Below, piece after piece: positions 1-8,489 of a stretch of DNA of 64,000 nt. Made by a program: the position numbers and the translations under genes. Source of the DNA: DATBVX01 sp963705495. Its GTDB lineage: Bacteria > Pseudomonadota > Gammaproteobacteria > Steroidobacterales > Steroidobacteraceae. The notes under the pieces are model-generated. The model was not told the origin of the DNA, did no database searches, and saw only the letters and a program-made list of their open reading frames with translations. Location of the stretch: NCBI GenBank assembly GCA_963705495.1, contig CAVPJQ010000017.1, positions 15,760 to 79,759 on the forward strand, read 5' to 3'. Positions within the stretch are counted from its first letter, which is position 1, and every line of letters begins with the position of its first letter.

Positions 1-1270
1 CTCCACGCTCCTCGCCTTCAACGCCGCGCATGCCACCGCCGGGCGCACCGGCGGATTCTTCCAGCTGTCCGCCGATGCCGCCCTGGACAGCGAGATCGCC
101 GCGGCGGAGCTCGGGAAGCAGGAATTCATCTTCGATGTGCAGGGTCACTTCGTGAATCCCACCGGCGCGTGGCTGAAGAAGTTGCCGGCGGGTGCGCGTC
201 CGATCAGCTTCGCGCCCAAGGCCAGATGCAAGCTCGCCGATGAGCCCGGCGCGCGCAGTTACCTGCGTTGTCTCGGCTCCGACGAATTCGTCAAGGACGT
301 GTTCCTGGATTCCGATACCGACATGATGGTGCTCTCGTTCGTGCCCTCGGCGCGCGATGCGGAGCCCCTCACCATCGAGGAAGCCGCGGCGACGCGCGAC
401 ATCGTGGAGCGGCTGCAGGGTTCGCACCGCCTGCTGCTGCACGGGCGCGTGAACCCCAACCAGCCGGGCGATCTCGAGGACATGGAGAGGCTCGCGAAAT
501 TCGGCATCGTCGCGTGGAAGACCTATACGCAGTTCGGTCCGGAAGACAAAGGCTTCTTCATGACGGACGACGTCGGCATCGCATTCTGCGAGCGCGCGCG
601 AGCCCTCGGCATCCGCAACATCGCCATCCACAAGGGACTGCCGTTCGGACCGCAGAGCTACGAGCACTCGACCTGCTCGGACATCGGCCCGATCGCGAAG
701 CGCTTTCCCGACCTCAATTTCCTCATCTATCACTCGGGGTTCGTGGCCGAAGGGGCGCCCGAAGGGCCGTACGATGCGTCGCGCACCGATGGCATCGATG
801 CGCTCGTCACCTCGCTCCAGAAAGCGGGCGTGGCACCGAACACAAACGTGTATCCGGAGCTCGGCTCGACCTGGCGCTTCCTCTCGATGCGCAAGCCCGG
901 CGAGGCGGCGCACGCGCTCGGCAAGCTCTTCAAGTATTGCGGCGAGAACAACGTGCTCTGGGGCACGGATTCGATCTGGTACGGCTCGCCGCAGGACCAG
1001 ATCCAGGCGTTCCGCACCTTCCAGATCGCGCCCGAGCTGCGCGACAAGTACGGATATCCGCAGATCACGCCGCAGCTGCGCCAGAAGGTGTTCGCGCTGA
1101 ACGCTGCCAAGCCCTACAACCTCGCCATCGACACGCTCAAGAAGCGCGCGGATGGCGATGCAGTCGCGCAGCGCAGGCTCGCGTACGTCGAGCAACCGAA
1201 TCCGAGCTTTCGCACGTACGGGCCGCGCACGCGGCGCGAGTTCCTGAACCTCGCGAGCTGGGGTCGTTGA
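1..1270 (+). CDS. Amidohydrolase family protein (amidohydrolase_2 type), 5' end outside window
   Basis: The reading frame is open from base 2 to a TGA at 1268-1270, so at least 422 residues are present and the N-terminus is missing. The visible part looks like a TIM-barrel metal-dependent hydrolase of the amidohydrolase_2 group: a YHSGF strand end, and near the C-terminus a WGTDSIWYGSPQDQI segment that holds the usual metal-binding Asp. Substrate cannot be told. An internal GTG at 137 could be mistaken for a start, but coding continues upstream of it. It converges with the S9 peptidase gene. The family assignment is fairly safe; the specific reaction is unknown. Confidence 0.75.
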   Translation, partial: STLLAFNAAHATAGRTGGFFQLSADAALDSEIAAAELGKQEFIFDVQGHFVNPTGAWLKKLPAGARPISFAPKARCKLADEPGARSYLRCLGSDEFVKDVFLDSDTDMMVLSFVPSARDAEPLTIEEAAATRDIVERLQGSHRLLLHGRVNPNQPGDLEDMERLAKFGIVAWKTYTQFGPEDKGFFMTDDVGIAFCERARALGIRNIAIHKGLPFGPQSYEHSTCSDIGPIAKRFPDLNFLIYHSGFVAEGAPEGPYDASRTDGIDALVTSLQKAGVAPNTNVYPELGSTWRFLSMRKPGEAAHALGKLFKYCGENNVLWGTDSIWYGSPQDQIQAFRTFQIAPELRDKYGYPQITPQLRQKVFALNAAKPYNLAIDTLKKRADGDAVAQRRLAYVEQPNPSFRTYGPRTRREFLNLASWGR

Positions 1271-1289
1271 CAGTAGATGACTGGATCGC

Positions 1290-1304
1290 GGCGGGCGACC
1301 CGCC
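1290..1304. terminator. Short GC hairpin between convergent genes
   Basis: A perfect dyad GGCGGG-CGA-CCCGCC lies exactly between the convergent amidohydrolase and S9 peptidase stop codons. No T-run follows on either strand, so it would be a weak or Rho-assisted bidirectional terminator at best. Confidence 0.3.
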
Positions 1305-3406
1305 TACTTCCGTATCGTAGGCTTGAACCCATCAAGCGCCTGAGCAAGCCCTGGCACAATGTCAGCGCCAACGGGCACCGTGGTGCTGCTTCCAGAAAGG
1401 TCATCACCCAGCGGTTCGTATCGCCCGCCAAGACAGGTGTGCAGGAATCCCTCGGCGATTCCATAAAAGGCGAGATTGTTCTCAGACCTGCCAAAGCCGT
1501 GTCCTTCGTCCGGAAACACGGCATACGTCACCGGCAAACTCTTTGCCTTCATCGCCGCGACGATCTGATCGGACTCCGCCTGCTTGACGCGCGGATCATT
1601 TGCTCCCTGTCCAATGAGCAGAGGCCGCTTGATCGCACTTGCGCGATTCAATGGCGAACGCTCCTGAAGAAGCGCGCGACCTGCCGCCGTCCTCGGGTCA
1701 CCCACATGCCGTGCGAACACCTCGAAAAAGGCCTTCCAGTAGGGGGGAATCGTGTTGAGGAGGGTGGCGAGATTGGAGGGTCCGACGCCATCCACGCCGC
1801 AGGCAAAACGATCGGGTGTGAACGTCAACCCCACCAGGGTCGCGTAACCACCGTAGCTCCAACCCATGATCGCCGTCTTGTCCGGGTCAGTAATGCCTTC
1901 ACGCGCGGCCCAGTCGACCGCGTCGACGAGATCGTCGTGCATCTTGCCCGCCCATTCGTGCACCGCTGCCTCGACAAAGGCCTTACCAAATCCAGTCGAA
2001 CCCCGGTAGTTGACTGAAAGCACGGCGTAGCCGCGGTTGGCCAACCACTGATGTTCGGCAAGGTAGCCAAAGGTGTCCCGCGCCCACGGGCCTCCATGGA
2101 CGTTCAAGACCAGCGGCGCCTTTGCGTCCGGCTTGCCGTCGCCATCAGGATCGCCGGCGTAAGGAAGAGTGAGATACGAGACCAGCGATTGTCCGTCACG
2201 CGTCGGGATCACTACGGGCACAGTGCGCCGCAAGGGCTGCTTTGCCAGCTCGGGGTACGAGGAAAAGAGGCGCGTGGCCTTCCCGGTCTTTCGGTCATAG
2301 ACGTAATAGGGCGTCGGATCATCAGGCGCTTCGGACACGAAGATCCACCGATTGCCGTCTTTCGACTGACCGAGGACCTCCATATCTCCTGGCGTGCCGC
2401 TCGCGATGCTCGCCAGGTGCTTGTCGAACCCGCCCTGGACCGCGTGCCATTCCCGGCGTGTGTAGTTGGCCGAATACGCCAGGACTTCCCGTGTCAGCGG
2501 CTCGAGCAGGACTGCTTCGACGTCAGCACGATCATCCTTCGCAACCATCGTCATGGATCCGTCGGCGAGCGACATCGCCATCAGCGCGGCCTTGTCTCGG
2601 TCCTTGGCCGTAATGAGATAGATGGCTCTATTGTCAGGCGTCATGTTCAAGAAGGTCGTGTTCAAGTAGTCCGCCGCCTCGATGCTGGCGATCTTGGTGA
2701 GCACGGCCTTGCCCTTCTGATCACGCTCCAGCCGATAAACTTCGCCGCCACCCTCTTCGGTCGGCTTAACGACAGCACGAACCTCGAGATCATCGTCAAC
2801 GACGAACGATGCGTAGCCTTCGTTCTTGAACAGCAGGGTCCGTTTGCCGGACGCAAGGCTCACTCGATAGACATCGAAGTACTCTGGATTGCGATTATTG
2901 ATACCGATAACGATGTCGCCGGGCTGGGTCCAACTGATGCCGTAAATCTCCGCCCGCGCTCCGGGGAACGGCGTGAGATCACGCGGTGCACCGGACGGAA
3001 GACGAATCGAAAAGACGTGATCGTTCTCGTCGCCACCCACATCGCGGAGATAAATGATGTAGTCATCGGACGCCGACCATTGGTAAGTCCGTATGCCGCG
3101 AGATTTGTCGTTGGTGATCGGCTTGGCGGCATCAAGGTCAGCAGCTGGCCCCACCCAGATGTTCATGACGCCCTCGACCGGCGCCAGGTAGGACACTTGC
3201 TCACCGCTCGGACTCAAGCGCCCGCGGAACCGCGCCGGATTGCCGAAGAGCATCTTTCTTGGGATCAGCGCCGGAGCGCTCATTTCACCCGCCGTCTTGG
3301 TCGCTTGCGCCGCGGTCGGTGCCGTGTCCGGAGTTTCACGCGAACAGCCGAGGAGTCCGAGAACCAGCGCTATGCCGCAAGACAATTTGGTTTTTCTTCT
3401 CGGCAT
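1304..3406 (-). CDS. S9 family prolyl oligopeptidase-like lipoprotein
   Basis: A 700-residue protein with a lipoprotein signal (lipobox ending LLGC near residue 21), so it is probably anchored in the outer membrane facing the periplasm. An N-terminal beta-propeller-like part is followed by an alpha/beta-hydrolase domain. The nucleophile Ser sits in GWSYGG, the acid is probably the Asp in GANDPRVK and the His is in DEGHGF, the standard S9 order. The HGGPWARD segment supplies the oxyanion region. The ATG start has a strong GAGGAGG ribosome site a few bases upstream. Members cleave short peptides or act as acylaminoacyl peptidases; the substrate here is unknown. It stands alone downstream of the nirK cluster and is probably transcribed separately. 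Confidence 0.88.
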   Translation of the reverse strand: MPRRKTKLSCGIALVLGLLGCSRETPDTAPTAAQATKTAGEMSAPALIPRKMLFGNPARFRGRLSPSGEQVSYLAPVEGVMNIWVGPAADLDAAKPITNDKSRGIRTYQWSASDDYIIYLRDVGGDENDHVFSIRLPSGAPRDLTPFPGARAEIYGISWTQPGDIVIGINNRNPEYFDVYRVSLASGKRTLLFKNEGYASFVVDDDLEVRAVVKPTEEGGGEVYRLERDQKGKAVLTKIASIEAADYLNTTFLNMTPDNRAIYLITAKDRDKAALMAMSLADGSMTMVAKDDRADVEAVLLEPLTREVLAYSANYTRREWHAVQGGFDKHLASIASGTPGDMEVLGQSKDGNRWIFVSEAPDDPTPYYVYDRKTGKATRLFSSYPELAKQPLRRTVPVVIPTRDGQSLVSYLTLPYAGDPDGDGKPDAKAPLVLNVHGGPWARDTFGYLAEHQWLANRGYAVLSVNYRGSTGFGKAFVEAAVHEWAGKMHDDLVDAVDWAAREGITDPDKTAIMGWSYGGYATLVGLTFTPDRFACGVDGVGPSNLATLLNTIPPYWKAFFEVFARHVGDPRTAAGRALLQERSPLNRASAIKRPLLIGQGANDPRVKQAESDQIVAAMKAKSLPVTYAVFPDEGHGFGRSENNLAFYGIAEGFLHTCLGGRYEPLGDDLSGSSTTVPVGADIVPGLAQALDGFKPTIRK

Positions 3407-3538
3407 TGTTCGCCTCCTCTATTGGGGCAAGGCTTGTCGTTGGGCTCAGAACCATAGCACCATGTTCAGCAGAGGAATTTTGGCCCAGGCGCGCCGACAC
3501 CGCCACCTCCACCGCTGGCGAGCGAAGGAAGCCTCGGC

Positions 3539-4225
3539 TCACTCCCGAGCTTCCGGACTACCCTGTGCGCCGCTCAGCGCTTTGCGAATGTCAGACACAA
3601 ACTCGGTATCGGGCGTGCCCATCTTGTCGCTGCGGCCGAGGACGCGACCCGAGGGATCCAGTAACACGAGCACGGTCGAATGGTTGAAGTTTCCGTCTTC
3701 AAGCTGCCGATAGCGCACATCCAGAGCGCCAGCCAGCTTTCGCGTGTCAGCAACTGATGCGCGCCCAAGTGTCCAGCGCCCATCTTCGATCCGGTGCTGC
3801 GCGGCGAACTCACGCAGTACGGCCGGATCGTCGTGCTGCGGATCCAGTGTCACCAGCAGGATGGAAAGCCTGGCGCGTTCGGCAGGAGACAGCTCACCAT
3901 CGATCCGGCGCAGTGTGTCTATGTTGAGGGGACATGCCGCCGTGCAGCTCGTGTAGAACATGGTAACGATCCGCACCTTGCCCGCAGTCGCGGCAAGAGT
4001 CGTCCTGCTTCCTTGCGCGGTCTCGAGTGGCACATCAACACGGTGCAGCGAATCGGTGGGCCACGGCGATGTCACTGCGGCACTCGGTGTCGCCGCACCC
4101 GCTGGCCGCGATACACCGACGTGCAAGGCAAGGATCAGGACGGCAGCAATTGCAGGTGCGATCGCTGCGATCGAAACCTGGAAAACCTGGCGCGCGGCAT
4201 TGCCGGGGTTCAGTTGCTCGCGCAT
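3539..4225 (-). CDS. SCO1/SenC-family copper chaperone or thiol protein
   Basis: A 228-residue membrane-anchored thioredoxin-fold protein. One N-terminal transmembrane segment (about residues 16-36) leads to a periplasmic domain carrying the copper/redox motif CTAAC (Cys94 and Cys98) and a distant His182 in NFNHSTV, the three Cu ligands of Sco proteins. Sco proteins deliver copper to the CuA site of cytochrome oxidase or N2O reductase, or reduce Cys pairs. The start overlaps the end of the NirV-like gene by 16 bases, and nirK lies immediately upstream. The likely job here is copper supply or redox maturation for the copper nitrite reductase, inferred from operon position. A second Sco-like gene lies at 44512-45153. 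Confidence 0.88.
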   Translation of the reverse strand: MREQLNPGNAARQVFQVSIAAIAPAIAAVLILALHVGVSRPAGAATPSAAVTSPWPTDSLHRVDVPLETAQGSRTTLAATAGKVRIVTMFYTSCTAACPLNIDTLRRIDGELSPAERARLSILLVTLDPQHDDPAVLREFAAQHRIEDGRWTLGRASVADTRKLAGALDVRYRQLEDGNFNHSTVLVLLDPSGRVLGRSDKMGTPDTEFVSDIRKALSGAQGSPEARE

Positions 4226-5028
4226 CGAAACCCCAGGTTGATCGTCGTGTCGTGGGCCTGCAGCGAAGAGAGCAGCGCAACGCGCATGCCGACCGCGTAG
4301 TTGGTCCGATCCTGGATCGCCAGTGCACCGCTGCCACAGAACTTGAGCAGGTCGGGATCACCCTGCTCGCGACTGTCCGCTCCGATCATGAGGCCACTGA
4401 AATCCTCGACCCATTCCCACACCAGGCCGTGCAGATCGTAGATACCAAAAGCATTGGGCCGACCCTGCCCCACAGCGGCGAGCGGCTCGTTCGAGGGCCG
4501 GCTGTACCAGGCCAATATCCGTTGCTGCCACTCCGGTGAATCACGAGCATCGCGATGCGTTTCATCCGCCGCCGCCGCGAACTCCCACTCGTACCAGTTC
4601 GGCAAGCGCGCACCGCGCACCTCGCAGTAGGCACGCGCCGCGAACCAGCTGACGCCGACAACCGGCTGCTCCGGGAGTGCCGTTGGCCCAAGTTCCGAGG
4701 CGCTGGCCCACTGCTTTAGATAGCTCGCGTCTGCAAGCACCACAGGCACCTGGCCTTTGCGCCATTGCGGATGCGCGCGAGTGAAGGCCAGGAACTGCGC
4801 GTTGGTCACGGGCCTGCGGTCGAGGCGGTACGGGGCAACGGTCACGTCCGGTTGCGAAGTCCCGGTCGGCAGAATGGAGCGCCATTTGCCACCTTCGATG
4901 AAGGCGGCATCTTCATCCGCTGCACCGCCGATCGAGACATCGGTCGCGCATGCCAGGAGCAAGCCGAGCGCAGCCGACCGCAAACCTTTGCTTACCAGGC
5001 TCCGTTCGCCACGTGTCGAGCTGCCCAT
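4210..5028 (-). CDS. nirV: NirV-like formylglycine-generating-enzyme-fold protein
   Basis: About 272 residues: a signal or lipoprotein-like N-terminus, then an FGE-sulfatase/SUMF1 domain. Visible family motifs are RRPVTNAQF, PVVGVSWFAARAYC, LPNWYEWEFA, GLVWEWVEDF and a terminal LGFRC. Family members either convert Cys to formylglycine or have lost that activity; NirV proteins sit next to nirK in denitrifiers, and their precise role is not settled. A GTG at 5037 is possible, but the ATG at 5028 lies about eight bases after a GGGG stretch and is preferred. The gene begins 23 bases after the nirK stop codon and overlaps the Sco gene, so the three are almost certainly one transcript. The gene name is assigned from context. 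Confidence 0.75.
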   Translation of the reverse strand: MGSSTRGERSLVSKGLRSAALGLLLACATDVSIGGAADEDAAFIEGGKWRSILPTGTSQPDVTVAPYRLDRRPVTNAQFLAFTRAHPQWRKGQVPVVLADASYLKQWASASELGPTALPEQPVVGVSWFAARAYCEVRGARLPNWYEWEFAAAADETHRDARDSPEWQQRILAWYSRPSNEPLAAVGQGRPNAFGIYDLHGLVWEWVEDFSGLMIGADSREQGDPDLLKFCGSGALAIQDRTNYAVGMRVALLSSLQAHDTTINLGFRCASN

Positions 5029-5051
5029 GCCTGTCACCCCGCCTCGGTTCG

Positions 5052-6554
5052 CTAATGAGCCGCGCCCTCTGGTCGCGGCGTCGCCTTACGCACCTGTGCG
5101 ACTTCAGCGGCAGTCACGTGTCCGCCGGCGTTGCCCCAGCTGTTGAGCACGTAAGTCAGTATGTTTGCGATCTCGTCGTCGTTGAGCTGGCTCATCGGCG
5201 GCATCACGGAGTTATAGGTCTTGCCGTTCACTGTGATCGGTCCGGTGCGTCCATTGAGGACCCCAGCGATCGCCCGCGCCCGGTCAGCCTGGAGGTAGTC
5301 GGATTTCGCGAGCGGCGGAAACACGTCCGGCAGCCCGGCACCATTGTCCTGGTGGCAAACAGAGCACGTGCCGTTGAACAGCGCGCGCCCCGCCGCAACC
5401 TGCTGCTCGAGCGTCAGGGTTCCTGCGGCCGCCGCCTGTGCCGCAGCACTGACCGGTTGCGCACTCACAGCAGCATCGCCGAGGTACACGTTGTCGACTT
5501 CCTTGCCTGAGTAGATCGCCTTGTTCTCAGGGCCTTCTATCTTGAGCAGTCCGAGCGCGCCCTTGTTGAAGGCGCGGAAGATCGAATGATCCACCAGGAC
5601 GTAAGTGCCCGGCACCTCGGTGTGGAACTCGGCAATCATGGCGCCGCCGGCGGGAATGAGTGTCGTCTGCACATTTTCCTGGGCGTGCGTTCCGCCTTCG
5701 TAGCGAACTTTGTCGAAGATCTCGCCGATCAGGTGAAAAGAGCTGACGAGGTTGGGCCCGCCGTTGCCGACGTATAACCGCACCTTCTCGCCGACTTTCG
5801 CCTGCAACGCGTGATCACCGGTGAGGGAGCCTTCTGCACCATTGAAAAGCACGTAAGTCGCGTTCTCATCGATTGCCTTCTGCATGTCGAATGCCTGCGG
5901 GCCCTTCTCGCGGTACCTGCCGACCGTATAGAAGTCGCCCTGCATGACATAGAACTCGCGATCGACAGGCGACAGTCCTTCTGGTGGCTCGACGAGAATG
6001 AGGCCGTACATGCCATTTGCCACGTGCATGCCGACCGGGGCTGTCGCGCAGTGATAGACGTACAGACCCTGATTGAGCGCTTTGAAACTGAACACCGACT
6101 CATGCCCCGGTGCCGTGAAGCTCGAGGCCGCCCCGCCGCCCGGGCCCGTAACACCATGCAGATCGATGTTATGCGGCATTTTCGAGCTGGGATGATTGCG
6201 CAGGTGGAACTCCACCGTGTCGCCCTGGCGTACACGGATGAAGCTTCCGGGTACGGTGCCGCCGAAGGTCCAGAACGTATACGTGACACCTTCCGCAATC
6301 GGTCGCTGGATCTCTTTCACCTCAAGCTCAACGATGACCTTCGCGGGAACCTTGCGATTGAGTGGTGGCGGAACCTGCGGTGGACTGGCGAGAACCGCCT
6401 TGATGGGCTCGCCCTGTGGTGGCCCAAAGTCGCCCTTTGCGGAGCCGCCGGTATCCGCCGTTGCAGGCACCGGTGCAGTGCCGGACTCACGTGATCCGCA
6501 CGCCGATATCAGTACCGCAAGGAGTGCCGTCGCTACGATCGCTACCCGATTCAC
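5052..6554 (-). CDS. nirK: Copper-containing nitrite reductase fused to a C-terminal cytochrome c domain
   Basis: Reduces nitrite to nitric oxide in the periplasm. The GTG start at 6554 is preceded by an AAAGAGAGG ribosome site and gives exactly 500 residues; the frame stays open upstream to 7580 but that part overlaps the divergent FAD oxidoreductase. A lipobox ends at Cys19. Two cupredoxin domains follow. Type-1 copper ligands are His128, Cys169, His177 and Met182; type-2 ligands are His133, His168 and His323; catalytic Asp131 and His274 are present. After an Ala-rich linker (about 363-380), a class-I cytochrome c domain carries CSVCH (397-401) and a likely distal Met at 451 or 454. Cupredoxin-then-cytochrome NirK fusions are known and supply the electron donor in cis. 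NirV-like and Sco-like genes follow directly. No clear FNR-type dyad was found upstream. Confidence 0.93.
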   Translation of the reverse strand: MNRVAIVATALLAVLISACGSRESGTAPVPATADTGGSAKGDFGPPQGEPIKAVLASPPQVPPPLNRKVPAKVIVELEVKEIQRPIAEGVTYTFWTFGGTVPGSFIRVRQGDTVEFHLRNHPSSKMPHNIDLHGVTGPGGGAASSFTAPGHESVFSFKALNQGLYVYHCATAPVGMHVANGMYGLILVEPPEGLSPVDREFYVMQGDFYTVGRYREKGPQAFDMQKAIDENATYVLFNGAEGSLTGDHALQAKVGEKVRLYVGNGGPNLVSSFHLIGEIFDKVRYEGGTHAQENVQTTLIPAGGAMIAEFHTEVPGTYVLVDHSIFRAFNKGALGLLKIEGPENKAIYSGKEVDNVYLGDAAVSAQPVSAAAQAAAAGTLTLEQQVAAGRALFNGTCSVCHQDNGAGLPDVFPPLAKSDYLQADRARAIAGVLNGRTGPITVNGKTYNSVMPPMSQLNDDEIANILTYVLNSWGNAGGHVTAAEVAQVRKATPRPEGAAH

Positions 6555-6818
6555 ATCGCCTCTCTTTGGACCTTCGAGATCCCTGACGTATCGGTGAACG
6601 CTGTCGGAGCATCGCTCCTGACGCGACGCAGTATCCCTCTCAACGCCGCTCGGCCTTATACGTATGAACAACGCCGTGGACTGTACAAGTACGTATTTCG
6701 ATGGGCCGCTGGGTGCCCACTGAAGCGCGTTGTTAGCGCCCATGAAAGACTTTGCCAATAGAATGGCGCGGCGCCCTACGCCCTGATAACGATAACCAAG
6801 CAGCTGGGGGAGATCGTC

Positions 6819-8324
6819 ATGCTGACGCGTCGCAGTTTCCTTGCTCGGGCTTCCGTGCTGGGATTGACCACGGCGCCCATCGGTCGCGCCTGGCCGGCTC
6901 TCCTCGGACCCTCGCTGTCTGTCGATCACGACATCGACGCGGTCACGGGCGATGGCCGGCCGGTGACGCTGACGCGCGCCAGCGTGCAGGAGCTCGCCGA
7001 CAGCCTGCGCGGCAATCTGCTGTTGCCTGGCGTTCCCGCCTACGAGGAGGCCCGCCGCGTCCGGAACGCGCAGATCGACAAGCATCCGGCGTTGATCGTG
7101 CAGCCGCGCGGCGCCGCCGACGTGAGCAGCGCCGTGCAATTCGCGCGCGCTTCGAACCTGCTCGTCGCCGTGAAGTGCGGCGGCCACAGCCCCGCCGGGA
7201 AGTCCACGTGCGAACGCGGTATGCAGATCGATCTCTCGCTGCTGCGCGGCGTGAGCGTCGACTCTGAGGCACGCATCGCGCGCGTCGCCGGCGGGAGCCT
7301 GCTGGGCGACCTGGACCACGAGACGATGGCACACGGGCTCGTCACGACCGCCGGGACGGTATCGCACACCGGCGTGGGCGGGCTCACGCTCGGTGGCGGT
7401 TTCGGGCGGCTCGCACGGCGCTTCGGCCTCGCGCTCGACAATGTCCGCGCGGTGGAGATCGTCACCGCCAACGGCGCGATCCTGCGCGCGAGCGCACACG
7501 AGAATGCGGACCTGTTCTGGGGAGTGCGTGGCGGAGGCGGCAATTTCGGCGTCGTCACGGCTTTCGATTTCGCGCTGCATCCCATGCAGCGGCAGGTCGT
7601 CGGCGGCGCGATCATGTTTCCACGCAGCCAGACGAAAGACGTCCTGGGGTTCTATGCCGACTACGAGGGCGAGGCCCCCGAGGATCTGGCCCTGGACGCT
7701 CTGGTCACGTCCAACGTCAAGTTCACCGGTGCCAACGGCGTCGGCTTCACGTTGTGTTACTCCGGCCCGGCAAGTCGGGCGGAGGAAATCCTGCGCAGGA
7801 TCCGCAGCGTCGGGAAGCCCGTGTTAGACAAGGTGTCGACGCTCGACTACGTCGCGCTGCAGCGCTCCGGCGACGAGACTGAGCAGCGCGCGATTGGCTC
7901 GTACACCAAGACGGGCTATGTCCAGAAGATCTCGCCGCAGCTTATCAGCGCAATAATCGACGGCTTCGACGAGCACCCCGAGCGATCCACCATCGTGGGG
8001 TTCCAGCAGCTCGGCGGCGCGATCGCGCGCGTGCCGGCCGGTGCGACCGCGTTCCCGTTCCGCGACGTCCACGCCACGGCACTACTGCTCGCCGACTGGC
8101 CGGCCACCGCCGACCCGGCACCGCACCTCAAGTCGCTGCGCCAGTACTGGACGACGATCGCGCCTTACACGTACGGCTTCTACACGAACGACGCCGTCGA
8201 GGAGTCGCAGAAGCAGGTGGATGACAACTACCTGGGAAACTACCCGCGACTCAGGAAACTCAAGGACAAGTACGATCCGACGAATCTGTTCCGACTGAAC
8301 GCGAACGTGCGGCCGTCGGTGTGA
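6819..8324 (+). CDS. Tat-exported FAD-dependent oxidoreductase (berberine-bridge/VAO type)
   Basis: A 501-residue protein. It starts at an ATG after a GGGGGAG ribosome site, with a Tat-like signal (TRRSFLARA). A PCMH-type FAD-binding domain contains KCGGHSPAG, whose His is the usual 8-alpha covalent FAD attachment point. The second attachment site of bicovalent members, a Cys in the GLxxDN region, is Ala here (GLALDN), so FAD is probably bound through one residue. The C-terminal BBE segment NYPRLRKLKDKYDP is present. Such enzymes oxidise sugars, alkaloids or other alcohols; the substrate is unknown. It is divergent from nirK, with a 264-base space between their starts that shows no other gene. 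Confidence 0.88.
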   Translation: MLTRRSFLARASVLGLTTAPIGRAWPALLGPSLSVDHDIDAVTGDGRPVTLTRASVQELADSLRGNLLLPGVPAYEEARRVRNAQIDKHPALIVQPRGAADVSSAVQFARASNLLVAVKCGGHSPAGKSTCERGMQIDLSLLRGVSVDSEARIARVAGGSLLGDLDHETMAHGLVTTAGTVSHTGVGGLTLGGGFGRLARRFGLALDNVRAVEIVTANGAILRASAHENADLFWGVRGGGGNFGVVTAFDFALHPMQRQVVGGAIMFPRSQTKDVLGFYADYEGEAPEDLALDALVTSNVKFTGANGVGFTLCYSGPASRAEEILRRIRSVGKPVLDKVSTLDYVALQRSGDETEQRAIGSYTKTGYVQKISPQLISAIIDGFDEHPERSTIVGFQQLGGAIARVPAGATAFPFRDVHATALLLADWPATADPAPHLKSLRQYWTTIAPYTYGFYTNDAVEESQKQVDDNYLGNYPRLRKLKDKYDPTNLFRLNANVRPSV

Positions 8325-8489
8325 ATCCGAAGGCCGCGCCCGGCGACCGAACGCACTCGTATATGTGCGTATACACACGGTGCGTCAGCGACATGGATAC
8401 TGCCACGTCGGAAACACTTTCCTCACGAGGGGCTAGGCAGTCGCGGATGTTGGGCGGCAAAGGACTGAACGATCCCACGAGCGACTGAT

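Noticed and set aside
2051..3457. 468-codon plus-strand frame over the S9 peptidase
   Set aside because: It is the opposite strand of a gene with complete catalytic motifs; composition is that of an antisense shadow.
6555..6818. FNR/NNR-type box for nirK
   Set aside because: No TTGAT-N4-ATCAA-like dyad could be found in the nirK/FAD-oxidase interval; only weak TACGTA repeats.
6555..7580. Upstream extension of the nirK frame (about 340 extra residues)
   Set aside because: It is low-complexity, runs antisense to a clear FAD oxidoreductase, and the GTG at 6554 has a good ribosome site and lipoprotein signal.
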